Below, piece after piece: positions 1 through 10,800 of a stretch of 64,000 nt of DNA; position 1 is the stretch's first letter; every line of letters starts with the position of its first letter. The stretch is from Thiomargarita sp. (GTDB taxonomy: Bacteria; Pseudomonadota; Gammaproteobacteria; Beggiatoales; Beggiatoaceae), in NCBI GenBank assembly GCA_020721005.1, contig DYNP01000009.1:2127-66126 (forward strand), read 5' to 3'. Made by a program: the position numbers and the translations under genes. Below the pieces are notes generated by a model. It did no database searches, was not told where the DNA came from, and worked only from the letters and a program-made list of their open reading frames with translations.

Positions 1-881
<881 letters not shown>

Positions 882-1616
882 TATTTCTTCATCCTTAATA
901 TTTAAGTGGGTAGTGGTATTTATTAGGTGATGTTTCTATTTTTTGAAACATCTATACGTCTAAAAGATAGTCCGAAAACAATCCCTCCTTGAAAATTCAA
1001 GATTAGGGAAAGAGACGTGGGGTTATCTTGTTCAAACTTGACAATTGACAAGCATACCAAAAAGCAAGTGAAATTCCAAAGGTATAAGAATGTTATTTTC
1101 AAGTGCTCAATTCAAGTATACTCTAATTAACCTTACATAAGACAGAACAATTGAGGTTAACCGGGCAGGTTTAGACAGTTGGCATAGTCTATGCCTTAGT
1201 GGTCTGAAAAGAGTTTACTCTATGATTTTATTATTTTTTGTCAGCGAACTTACCTTTTGGAATTATTCAGTTGCTAAGGATATTTTCTGCCATTTTAACA
1301 GCAGTTAAGAGGGCCTGAAGAGTAAGTTGATGATTAAAAAATACTTTTATAACTGACAAAATGTCATTTTTAGTTGCATATGGTTGGTAGATTCAAAAAT
1401 TGAGTTTTTAGAAGGCTGCGGAAAACTGTATCCAATAGGTCCTGTGTTTATGAAAATTACTTTTTAATCAAGAAAGTAAGTTGGTTATACCCTTTTATTT
1501 TTCAAACTTTGCTTATATATCCCAATAAGGTGGAATGCCTTCTGGAAATTCATGCAAGAATAATTGTATGATATAATTAAATAGTCACCCCTTAAAAATC
1601 ATGAAGGTAAATATTT
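882..1616. other. Long intergenic region between divergent genes
   Basis: About 735 AT-rich bases separate the Met-rich gene (leftward) from the small-protein operon (rightward). I find no convincing coding frame. An 8-bp inverted repeat (GATGTTTC at 929-936, GAAACATC at 945-952) sits in the leader of the Met-rich gene about 48 bases before its start and could form an mRNA hairpin or an operator. Promoters for both directions must lie here, but I cannot assign them with confidence. Confidence 0.5.
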
Positions 1617-2039
1617 ATGGGCGTATCAGAAGCAATTCGTCAAGAACTGATTCAATATATCCTTTTGCAGGTGTATAATGATCAGTACATTGACAGGTTA
1701 GAAGAAAAAAAAATCTTGGAAGCTTGTGTCAAAAAGGGAGTTACCGTAGAGGAAGGTCTTGCGCTTATCCACCAAGTGGCTAACGAAAAGGATTTGGTTG
1801 TCGAAAGAGTAGTTGAGGAACGCGCCAAGGAGTTATTGCAACAATTTGCCCTCAACGATGGTGTGATTGACAAAAAGGAATTTGAGGATGCATTTTCTTT
1901 GTTTAAGTTGGCTTGCAAAGGCAAGGTGCCTGATCCTCTCCTCAAAAAGAGACTTAAACAAATGGTACTGGAAAATGGTTGGAAAGTAAAAGAAGGTGGG
2001 TTATTCGGAAGTAAATGGTTTTCAACAATTCCCTCCTGA
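1617..2039 (+). CDS. Small helical EF-hand/TerB-like protein, paralogue 1
   Basis: 140 residues, cytoplasmic (no signal peptide or membrane segment), highly charged and predicted mostly helical. It has two short acidic motifs: YNDQYIDRLEEKKILE near residues 20-35 and NDGVIDKKEFEDAF near 79-92. The second resembles an EF-hand loop (DG.hD..E) but lacks the first canonical Asp, so calcium binding is uncertain. The C-terminus is a conserved NGWK.KEGGLFGSKWFS tail. It is clearly paralogous to the next two genes. The start is supported by AAGG ten bases upstream. TerB-like tellurite/stress proteins have a similar small helical acidic layout, but this is only a resemblance; the function is unknown. 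Confidence 0.8.
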   Translation: MGVSEAIRQELIQYILLQVYNDQYIDRLEEKKILEACVKKGVTVEEGLALIHQVANEKDLVVERVVEERAKELLQQFALNDGVIDKKEFEDAFSLFKLACKGKVPDPLLKKRLKQMVLENGWKVKEGGLFGSKWFSTIPS

Positions 2040-2098
2040 ACAATCTCTTTTCCAGTTGATTTTCCACAGTTTTTTCTATACATGGGAGTTTTTCACTG

Positions 2099-2515
2099 AT
2101 GGCAGTTTCAGATAGCATTAAAAGCCAGTTTATAGAGTTCATCAAGCTCCAAGGATTTGACGACAAATTCATTGATCGAGTTGAAGAAAAGCGCATCTTG
2201 GAAGTGGGCGTGAAGAATGGGATCAGTGTTGAAGAAAGTTTGGCAATCCTCAAAGAAGTGGCTGAGGAAAAGGGCCTGGTGGTGGAGCGCAATGCAGAGG
2301 AACAAACCAGCGCCTTTTTACAAAATGCATTGGATAATGACGGATTGATCAACAAGAAAGAGTTCGAGGAAGCCGTTTCTTTATTTCGTTCCGCTACCAA
2401 AGGGAAAATTCGTGATCCTGATATCAAACAACGCCTGAAACAGATGATGCTGGATAAGGAGTGGAAGCCTAAGGAAGGCTTATTTTCAGGTGGTTCCTGG
2501 TTCTCTAATCTATAA
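2099..2515 (+). CDS. Small helical EF-hand/TerB-like protein, paralogue 2
   Basis: 138 residues, the middle member of the tandem trio. It keeps both signature motifs (FDDKFIDRVEEKRILE and NDGLINKKEFEEAV) and ends in a shortened tail (KEGLFSGGSWFSNL) that differs from the other two, suggesting divergence after duplication. In the second motif Asp is replaced by Asn after the hydrophobic position. A GGGAG ribosome site precedes the ATG. It follows paralogue 1 by 59 bases and precedes paralogue 3 by 11 bases, so co-transcription is likely. No known function. Confidence 0.8.
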   Translation: MAVSDSIKSQFIEFIKLQGFDDKFIDRVEEKRILEVGVKNGISVEESLAILKEVAEEKGLVVERNAEEQTSAFLQNALDNDGLINKKEFEEAVSLFRSATKGKIRDPDIKQRLKQMMLDKEWKPKEGLFSGGSWFSNL

Positions 2516-2526
2516 GGAGATGAACA

Positions 2527-2946
2527 ATGGCCGTTTCAGACGATGCCAAGCGACAACTGGTTGACCACATCATGTTGCAAGTTTTTGATGATCGCTATAT
2601 TGACCGGACTGAGGAAAAAAAGATCTTGGAGGAGGGGGTTAAAATAGGCATCTCAGTTGCGGAAGGACAAGCCATCATTCAACAGGTGGCTTCGGAAAAA
2701 GGACTGGCTTTGGAACGAGAAGCGGAGGGACGGGCCAAAGAGATGTTGGAACGGTTTTCTTCCAATGACGGTAAAGTTGACAAAAAGGAATTTGAAGACA
2801 CTCTGGCACTTTTCAAATCGGCTACTAAGGGTAAATTGCCCGAACCTGAACTGAAAAAACGTTTGAAAAAAATGATGGAAGACAATGGTTGGAAGGCAAA
2901 GGAAGGCGGATTGTTTGGTTCCAAATGGTACTCTGCAATCAGTTAA
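2527..2946 (+). CDS. Small helical EF-hand/TerB-like protein, paralogue 3
   Basis: 139 residues and closest to paralogue 1 in its tail (KEGGLFGSKWYSAIS). Motifs: FDDRYIDRTEEKKILEEG near residue 20 and SNDGKVDKKEFEDT near residue 79. A strong ribosome site (AAGGAG, 6 bases before the ATG) implies good expression. The MORN-repeat gene starts 62 bases downstream on the same strand. Retention of three copies suggests dosage or specialised partners. I infer a cytoplasmic, perhaps divalent-cation-responsive, helical protein; nothing in the sequence identifies a reaction. Confidence 0.8.
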   Translation: MAVSDDAKRQLVDHIMLQVFDDRYIDRTEEKKILEEGVKIGISVAEGQAIIQQVASEKGLALEREAEGRAKEMLERFSSNDGKVDKKEFEDTLALFKSATKGKLPEPELKKRLKKMMEDNGWKAKEGGLFGSKWYSAIS

Positions 2947-3008
2947 CCGGCCGAAAACTTGTCATTCTCCATCAACAAGATTGACAAGTTTCCTAAGGAA
3001 ATCACATT

Positions 3009-4052
3009 ATGCTCAACAAATCACCCTATTATTTGCTGATAGCGCTCACTTTATTCCCCCTATTTAATTTACAAGCGGAGGAAGAGGAGAAAACGGTCAA
3101 AAGGAGTGTCACCTGGCCAAATGGGGACCGTTATGCCGGGGACTATGTCGGTAAACAACGTACTGGCCAAGGGCTTTACATTTGGAAGAATAGAGACCGT
3201 TACCAAGGAGAATTCTTTGAAGGAAAAATGGATGGCCAAGGCGAATATATCTGGTCCAATGGCGACCGTTATTTGGGGGAATATTTAGAAGGTAAACGAG
3301 ACGGGGAAGGGCTCTACATTTGGGCTAATGGAGATCGGTTTGAGGGACAATTTAAATCAGGTCGATTTTCCGAAGGGGAATTTTTAGCAAAGACCCCTGA
3401 ATCTACCGTGCCCAAAGTGGACACTGCAACTTTGCTAACCACTCCTCCTGACTCAGTGGTTCAACAACAAACTCCACTCAATGGGAATATTACCTTAACC
3501 TGGCCTAACGGTGATCGTTATGAGGGCATTTATGTTGATGGAGAACGAACTGGTCATGGCACTTATATCTGGGCAAATGGTGATCGTTATGAAGGCCAAT
3601 TCTCTGCCGGTCAACTTCATGGCAAAGGTGTTTACATTTGGAGCAATGGTGATCGTTATGAAGGTCACTATCAACAAAATCAGCGATCTGATGAAAATGC
3701 CATCTACATTTGGGCAAATGGAGACCGTTATCAAGGGGGAATGGTGAATGGGCAGCGTCATGGTAAAGGCGTACTTAACTGGGCTGAAGGAGATCGGTAC
3801 GAGGGTAATTTCAGCAAAGATCAACGCACCGGACATGGCATCTATACCAATTTCAGCGGAGATCGTTATGAGGGAGAATTTATAGAAGGTAAACGGACTG
3901 GCCACGGCCAACTTACCTTGGCCGATGGGACTGCGCAAGAGTTAGGATTTCAAAGCAACCCCCTCTTTGTGCTTCAACAACTTCAATTTAAAAATGGTCT
4001 ATTGATCTCCGCGGAAGGAGAATATCAAACTCCCTCCACAGAACTACAATAA
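3009..4052 (+). CDS. Secreted MORN-repeat protein
   Basis: 347 residues. A signal peptide (residues 1-24, cleavage after LQA before EEEE) is followed by ten MORN repeats of about 23 residues with the core NGDRYEG.h..G...G.G.YIW. Four lie at about 35-122; after a Thr/Pro/Gln-rich linker (about 123-158) six more lie at about 160-300. MORN repeats form an elongated beta-hairpin array that in other proteins contacts membranes, lipids or partner proteins. Export implies a periplasmic or surface role here. It is the last gene of the presumed operon with the three small helical proteins (AAGGAAA ribosome site). Catalytic activity is not expected. Confidence 0.85.
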   Translation: MLNKSPYYLLIALTLFPLFNLQAEEEEKTVKRSVTWPNGDRYAGDYVGKQRTGQGLYIWKNRDRYQGEFFEGKMDGQGEYIWSNGDRYLGEYLEGKRDGEGLYIWANGDRFEGQFKSGRFSEGEFLAKTPESTVPKVDTATLLTTPPDSVVQQQTPLNGNITLTWPNGDRYEGIYVDGERTGHGTYIWANGDRYEGQFSAGQLHGKGVYIWSNGDRYEGHYQQNQRSDENAIYIWANGDRYQGGMVNGQRHGKGVLNWAEGDRYEGNFSKDQRTGHGIYTNFSGDRYEGEFIEGKRTGHGQLTLADGTAQELGFQSNPLFVLQQLQFKNGLLISAEGEYQTPSTELQ

Positions 4053-4091
4053 CTGAAGTTGAGTTATTTAGTCACTCCAGGTTCCTCCCCC

Positions 4092-4127
4092 CTTAAAAGG
4101 GATAAATGAACAGTTTTCCCTTTTAAG
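4092..4127. repeat. Perfect 11-bp inverted repeat between convergent genes
   Basis: CTTAAAAGGGA (4092-4102) and TCCCTTTTAAG (4117-4127) flank a 14-base loop between the convergent MORN and OmpA genes. The same core (CCCTTAAAAGGGA) recurs near 4190-4202. There is no clear T-run on either strand, so it may be a repeat hairpin rather than a strong intrinsic terminator. Confidence 0.45.
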
Positions 4128-4222
4128 AGAAAAAGAAATTCTTCCTTTTAATCCAACCGCCTAATTAAACGCTGCGAACCTTTTTATCCCCCTTAAAAGG
4201 GATTTCGATCCCCCTGCTGGAC

Positions 4223-4858
4223 TCAAAAAGTCTTAGCCAAAGGGGCATTACATCCTTGCCAAGCCACCGGCGGATGATGCAAGCAACTGCTAACTGGGGA
4301 TGACAATGACCCTTTTTGTAGAAACTCCTTAGAAATAGTAATTTCCACCCGACGATTTTGCCGGCGTCCAGCCTTAGTCGAGTTATTGGCAATCGGCCGA
4401 GTTTCCCCATATCCTTGCACAACCAACCGATTTGAATCAATTCCCTTGGCCACCAAGGCAGCCTTAACAGCCTGAGCCCGTTTTTCTGAAAGCATCTGAT
4501 TGTAAGCAGCCTCCCCCGTATTATCAGTATGCCCTTCCACATACACAACATTGGCTGCTTGGCGTTGAATGGCTTCCACAAATTGTTCAACTGCCTGTCT
4601 TCCCTCCGAACGTAACCCAGCACGGTCAACATCAAAAAATACTGCATCCAAAGTAAATTGCAGCCCCCTTTCCGTCAATCTACCCCCCGTGTCACCCACA
4701 CTCATTGCACTCAAATTTGCATCTGCTAGTAAAGTTACGGGGACTGTTACAGAAGCCACGGTGGGAGGCTGGGCAAAAGGCAACATTTGACAAGCAGTCA
4801 TTGGAATAATCACCAAAAATAAACCATAATTTCTTAAACCGACCACTATTTTCCTCAT
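4223..4858 (-). CDS. OmpA-family lipoprotein (peptidoglycan-associated type)
   Basis: 211 residues. The N-terminal signal ends in a lipobox (MTAC, Cys at residue 23), so the protein should be lipid-anchored. The OmpA C-terminal domain spans about residues 65-180: FDVDRAGLRSEG, VVYVEGHTDNTG, YNQMLSEKRAQAV, VVQGYGETRPIANN and AGRRQNRRVEI contain the residues that bind diaminopimelate in peptidoglycan. The layout matches Pal/YiaD-like proteins that tether the outer membrane to the wall. A C-terminal tail of about 28 residues with two Cys is unusual. AGGAGAAT lies 3-10 bases upstream of the ATG. It appears monocistronic, convergent with the MORN gene. Confidence 0.88.
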   Translation of the reverse strand: MRKIVVGLRNYGLFLVIIPMTACQMLPFAQPPTVASVTVPVTLLADANLSAMSVGDTGGRLTERGLQFTLDAVFFDVDRAGLRSEGRQAVEQFVEAIQRQAANVVYVEGHTDNTGEAAYNQMLSEKRAQAVKAALVAKGIDSNRLVVQGYGETRPIANNSTKAGRRQNRRVEITISKEFLQKGSLSSPVSSCLHHPPVAWQGCNAPLAKTF

Positions 4859-5075
4859 TAATATTCTCCTGACTTAATTTCGAACTGATAAGGGAAAGCA
4901 TTAATTCTCTCTTTTAAATTGGGAAATGCTTATAACTTGACCCCTTTAGAAAAAGACTGAGAGAAAAATAGGCTTGTCCTTGTGGGCCTACCCACTGAAT
5001 GTAGACACCAATGAATTCATTGTCATGAAAATTGCTCCTTCCAATGTCCTACAATCCACCACTTAATATACTCTC

Positions 5076-7814
5076 ATGAACACATCATGGTCACCTGGTG
5101 ACTTTTTCTTCTGCTCCTCAGCCCTACTTTGTATATTAGATGCTCAAGGCACCATTATCAAGGTCAATCCGGCTTGGGAACAACAACTTAATGTGGTCAG
5201 TACTGATTTGGAAAAAAGTCATTTTCTCAATTGGGTTCACCCGGATGATCTCTCAAACAGTCGCCAAATTTTACAACAACTGATCACCCAACACCACCCC
5301 ATCACCCTAGCCAATCGTTGGCGGGATTGCGCGGGCCATTACCATTGGTTAAACTGGCAAATTAATGTCATATCCCAAAACGTCCAATTCTATGCCGTAG
5401 CCACTGACATTACTCCCCAAAAACATGCCGAGAAACTACTCCGAGATACAGAAGAACGCTTTGAATTGGCAGTTCAAGGCTCAAATCACGGACTTTGGGA
5501 CTGGAATCTGATCACCAATGAAATTTACCTTTCCCCCCGTTGGAAAAATATCCTCGGCTATGAAGACCATGAAATTTCCAACCATTTGGACGAATGGTGT
5601 CGCTTTGTGCACCCCGACGACTTTACCCAAATGTGGTTTACCATTGAAGCCTATTTAGACCGACAAATGTCCCGTTATGAAAGCACCTATCGAATGCGCC
5701 ATAAAAATGGAGAATATCGCTGGATTTTGGCACGAGCCGCTGCGCTTTGGGATCCCCATCAACAACCCTATCGCATGGTGGGCACCTACGTTGACATTAC
5801 CCAACGTAAAAAAACCGAGCAAGCCCTACAAGAAAATGAAACCCTACTTTCTGCTATCTTTGAAGTCACTCGAGTGGGACTTTGCATCACAGACGAACAA
5901 GGCCTGTTTATACGCGTCAATCCAGCCTATTGCCAACTCTTCCATTATCAGCCAGAAGAACTGATTGGTCAACCATTTACCATGGTATTAGACACCATTC
6001 ATCATCAACCTGCTCTGCGAATGCACCAAGAATTTCTCAATGGCAATCCCAAAATAGAAGGTTCAGGAGAATGGACTCTACGCAGCAAAACTGGAGAATA
6101 TAAAAAAGTCGGTTTCACCATGGCCCTCATCATTCGGCCCAATGGCCAACGTTTGAGAGTCACCACGGTCACCGACGTCACCAAACAAAAACAAGACGCT
6201 GAGGAACGACACCGTCTATTCAACCTGTCATTGGACATGCAATCCATCATTGGATTCGACCTACAATTCAAAGAAATCAATTTGGCTTGGGAACGAACTT
6301 TAGGATGGACCAAAGCAGAACTACTCAGAAGATCACCCATGGATTTTGTACACAAAGATGACTATGAAAATTCCCGTAAAACTGTACAAAAACTGGCTTT
6401 GGGAGAAACTGTTTGCGGCTTTGAAAATCGTTACCTATGCAAAAACGGCAGTTACAAATGGCTCTCTTGGAACGTTTACCCACTGGTTGATCAAGAAACC
6501 ATGTACATCGTCACCCGAGATATTACGGAACGCAAATTAGCCGAAGAAGAAATCCATCGTCAACGGGAATTCATTCGACTGGTTGTAGACAGCGTGCCCA
6601 ATCTCATCTTCATCAAAGACTACTTTGGTAACTTCATTTTTGCCAACCAAGCCTTGGCCACCCTGTTGGGAACCACGGTTGACGCCTTAATCAATCGTCT
6701 ACCCATTGAACAAAGTCACCCGCTTGAACAAATGGAAAAACTCTATTCCAAAAGGGAACAAGAAGTTATTCAATTGCGGAAAGAATTGATTCTTGAAGAA
6801 AGTTGTTACGATTTACAAGGAGAATTGCATCACTTTCAAATCACCAAAAAACCATTCATTCAAGCCAACGGCTCAACTCTAGTCCTATCCGTGGGCACTG
6901 ACATTACCGCACGCAAACAACAAGAAGAAGCCTTGCGACTCACCGCCGCCATTTTTGAAAGCACCGCAGATGGCATTTTGGTCACCGATCTCCACAATCG
7001 TATCATTCAAGTTAACCCGGCCTTCACTAAAATTACCGGCTATTTGCCAGAAGAAGTGCATGGAAAAACCACCCACTCCCTATCTTCCGGCCGTCACGAT
7101 CACCATTTTTACACTCAAATGTGGAACAGCATTCGCCAAACTGGCCACTGGCAAGGAGAAATTTGGAACCGCAAAAAAACTGGAGAAGTGTATGTAGCTT
7201 GGCTCTCCATCTCTGCCATCACCAATGACAAACAACAAATTGAACAATATGTAGCCATTCTCACTGACATTTCCCGTTTACAAGAAGACATGGAAAACAT
7301 TCGCTACCTGGCCAACTATGATTCCTTAACCCAACTTCCCAATCGCCTACTGTTTCAAGACAATCTGCTACAAACCCAAATATGGGCCCACCAACATAAC
7401 CAACTGTTTGCTTTATTATTCGTTGACTTAGATGGATTTAAACCGGTCAACGACCAACTTGGGCATGCCACTGGCGATCAACTGTTACAAGAAGTGGCCA
7501 AACGCCTAAGGCACTGTGTTCGAGAAACCGACACTGTAGCCAGATTAGGGGGAGACGAATTCACCATCATTCTCAAAAATATACGCAAATCCCAAGATGC
7601 TGGCCGAGTGGCCGCCGACATTGTACACTGCTTACAACAACCTTTTTCCGTTGGCGGCCATCAAGTTCTCATCTCAGCCAGCATTGGCATCACCGTATAT
7701 CCCAGAGACAGCAAAGAAATTGATCTACTTTTAAAGTATGCTGATCATGCCATGTATCAAGCCAAAGAAGCTGGGAAAGGACAATTTTGCTTCTATCATC
7801 AGTCCCATTCCTAG
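5076..7814 (+). CDS. Multi-PAS diguanylate cyclase
   Basis: 912 residues, no membrane segment. Six PAS/PAC units occupy about residues 12-115, 130-245, 255-372, 380-490, 500-618 and 628-742; several show the N-x-AF/Y sensor helix (KVNPAW, RVNPAY, QVNPAF). A GGDEF domain follows (about 750-908): YDSLTQLPNR substrate-binding start, catalytic GGDEF at residues 825-829, and an intact allosteric I-site RETD exactly five residues before it, predicting product inhibition by c-di-GMP. There is no EAL or HD-GYP domain, so it should make, not degrade, c-di-GMP. The ligands (haem, flavin or small molecules) are not identifiable. It is a single gene, convergent with the next large gene 42 bases away. Confidence 0.92.
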   Translation: MNTSWSPGDFFFCSSALLCILDAQGTIIKVNPAWEQQLNVVSTDLEKSHFLNWVHPDDLSNSRQILQQLITQHHPITLANRWRDCAGHYHWLNWQINVISQNVQFYAVATDITPQKHAEKLLRDTEERFELAVQGSNHGLWDWNLITNEIYLSPRWKNILGYEDHEISNHLDEWCRFVHPDDFTQMWFTIEAYLDRQMSRYESTYRMRHKNGEYRWILARAAALWDPHQQPYRMVGTYVDITQRKKTEQALQENETLLSAIFEVTRVGLCITDEQGLFIRVNPAYCQLFHYQPEELIGQPFTMVLDTIHHQPALRMHQEFLNGNPKIEGSGEWTLRSKTGEYKKVGFTMALIIRPNGQRLRVTTVTDVTKQKQDAEERHRLFNLSLDMQSIIGFDLQFKEINLAWERTLGWTKAELLRRSPMDFVHKDDYENSRKTVQKLALGETVCGFENRYLCKNGSYKWLSWNVYPLVDQETMYIVTRDITERKLAEEEIHRQREFIRLVVDSVPNLIFIKDYFGNFIFANQALATLLGTTVDALINRLPIEQSHPLEQMEKLYSKREQEVIQLRKELILEESCYDLQGELHHFQITKKPFIQANGSTLVLSVGTDITARKQQEEALRLTAAIFESTADGILVTDLHNRIIQVNPAFTKITGYLPEEVHGKTTHSLSSGRHDHHFYTQMWNSIRQTGHWQGEIWNRKKTGEVYVAWLSISAITNDKQQIEQYVAILTDISRLQEDMENIRYLANYDSLTQLPNRLLFQDNLLQTQIWAHQHNQLFALLFVDLDGFKPVNDQLGHATGDQLLQEVAKRLRHCVRETDTVARLGGDEFTIILKNIRKSQDAGRVAADIVHCLQQPFSVGGHQVLISASIGITVYPRDSKEIDLLLKYADHAMYQAKEAGKGQFCFYHQSHS

Positions 7815-7856
7815 CAACCATGAGACCAGCCTCACTTCAAATATAAACTGCCTCAA

Positions 7857-10800
7857 TCAAGGATTCAACCACGACTGATCATTGCACTCTGCAGCCGGCC
7901 ACACAATAGCCTCAATATCATCATATCGAGCATTTCGATAATCTTGGGACTTCACAATCTCACACGTGCTTGGATCAAAGGCCATGATCGAAGTGTAATT
8001 CTGTCGAGAATTTGATCCCAACAATAAAATCCCATTGGGTTGCGCATCCAAAGCCTCAATGCGACCCTCAGTCACATTCTCACACGCTTTTTCAATAGTT
8101 TGAGATGCCCGATCATACACCCAAATAATATTCTCCCGACTGCTGGAAGCATATAACTTTTTCCCATCCTTGGACCAAGTGATATCTCCCATATCATACT
8201 TGTTAATATCAAACTGTTGAAATGGACTGGCCTTACCCGTCTTAGCATCAATGAGAATCAAACCACTCCACTTTCCTACACCCTTGAGTTTACTGGTTTT
8301 TCCCCAACCCCACAACGTTTTATCCACCGGATTAAAGGACAGTGCAGCCACCTGTTCAAACCCAGAAACACCCACTTTGGTCAAGGCACCAGTCTTGCGG
8401 TTTACCGTATAAATAATCCCGGAACTCACCTTTTCTCCCTTGATACGAGCATCATCTCCAGAAGCAGCATAAAGCACATCGGGATTGGCAGGATGTAAAG
8501 TCATACTCTCAATATCATGGCCCTTATAAACCGGTCCCAAAGCCTGCAAATTACCCGCCAAATCCTCACTGAGATCGATCTTAAGGAATTGAGAATTATT
8601 CAACTGCCCATCATGTAAGGCATACAACAAACACTTTTCCGGCGCCAAATTTACAAAAAAATGTAAGGGAGAATTGCCATTGTAAAATAGAGTCTGTTCC
8701 CCAGTCAAACGATAACCCACAAATACCGTGAATTCTCCCTGATAAGCACTCAGATCACCCTGAAAAATAGGCACCGTCAAACTCGCTGGCAAACGAGAAT
8801 ACACTTTCGTGGCCGGGGCTTCACTCATGGTATACTCCCAAGGCCACCAACTTTCCCCTACTTTTGAGTAGTATAAAGATTCAGAACGATGCTGATAATG
8901 AACCATCACCAACAACTCTGCTGCATTTCCCACATGAGCAGGATCAACTTGCAATTGAACCTGTAAATTCAAATCCTTAGCCTGATCCGGGAACAACAAA
9001 GCATGATTGCCTAAATTCCCATTGACACTCAAAATTTCAGGAACAAAATCTGCCTGAGTTGCAACCAATTCTCCTTCAACCGTCAAACCTATTCCTGTGG
9101 TGCTGCTGGGCTCAAAAGAGTCTGCCATTGATTCTAATGATTCCAAATCCTCCTCTTCCTCAACCAACCATACCTGAGGAGCAGCAGATTCTGTTATTCC
9201 CACTTCATTCAAATCATTTCCCGGTTCAACCTCAAAATCGTCAGAGACTGATGACTCTTCATTTGCAGTTTCCAATTCATCCTCATTATTTTGAGTCTCA
9301 CCTTGATCTGAGGGATTTTGCACCATTCCTTCATCACTTCCCGGCTTGCCAAATACTTTCACAAACTGCACACCGGGTCCCAATGTAAACTGCTTTGGCA
9401 ACTCCACATCAACTGCCAAGATAACATGAGCCAAATAAGTATTGGGAAGAATGCGCAACTTAGACAAATGAGCTGGCGCCTTTGGATCACCCTCAATTCG
9501 ACCTTTCAACTGACCGCCCACCACAGAAGTTCCGGCTGCCAAGTGAACATCGTGGATAATACCGCCCATTGGATTATTAACCGTGATCTCTCCTTCAAGC
9601 AATCCCCCTTGCAGCAAGGCGCCTCGAAACAAGAAATTACTCAATATACCTTGGTTCTCAATGTAGCCACTTAAAGTTCCACCTGTCAACAAAGTGTTCG
9701 GTTGCACAATAGCATTGGATATCCAGCCCTGATTAGAAACGGTCCCGCTGAGAATCACATTAGAAATATTACCCTGGCTGGTCACCATCAAGTCATAAGC
9801 CGCCGCCTGTTGATAATTACATACCCAATCCATCATGCCCGTGCTTGGGCAAGCCGGCACGGACTCTTCCTCATCATCACTTTCCTCAACCGTTGCCACG
9901 TCCACAGTCCCAACATTGGAGTTGACCGGCAAATCCTGGGCAGAGTCAGAGGAAGTCTGCACAGGCAATTCGCTCACTGTTTCAATGGGTTGACTGTGTT
10001 GAGCCTCAGGATCGTTATCCACAATCTCAGTATCTTCTGGCAACTCTAACTGCCCAACCTCTTCCATCGATTGTTCTTCCGAGCTGATCGGAGAATTGCC
10101 TTCGGGCTCAACCACTGCCTGCCCAATTTCAGCTGGAGAATCATCAGCGATTGGCGAAGTAGACGTATTTTCTGGAGAAGTTGGGACCGGATCAATTTCT
10201 ACCGGGACCTGTGGCACCCCTGTTTCCACAGCCACAGGCTCAACCTCTAAAGTTGCTGGGGTTGGAGAATCATCCGTTGTAGAAGTCAGCGGCTCATCAA
10301 TTGGGACCGTATCTGCAGGAGAAGCAGTCTCCTCAGGTGGTAGCAAGTTAAAATAAGCAATACACAACACACTGCCAGCAACCCGCGGATTTCCATTGGC
10401 ACAACTGGTATGCCCTCCCCATCCATCAAATTGAGAATCAGCAGCCGGTTTGGCCAACAATTCAAATTGTTGTACCGTTGCAAAACTGTACTGACAACTG
10501 TAGTTCTGAGTTTGGCAATTAACAAGTTTGGGAGTGCTGGTCACCGCACCAGTCCCACTGCCTTTTACTTGTATAAACAACTGATTAGGTTCCAAAACTG
10601 AGGCAGGGACCGTTTGTATCGGAGAAGTTGTCTGTGCCGGGGGAGTTGTCTGGGTTGGAGCGACAACCGGATCACCTCCACAAGTCAGTGTATATTGAGG
10701 ATTGGGATATCGAGAATCATTAGTTCCCAAAGTCAATGTGGCAGTGCGGATGCCCAAAGCAGAAGGCGTGCATGTAATCTCAACGCGGATTGGAGCAGCA

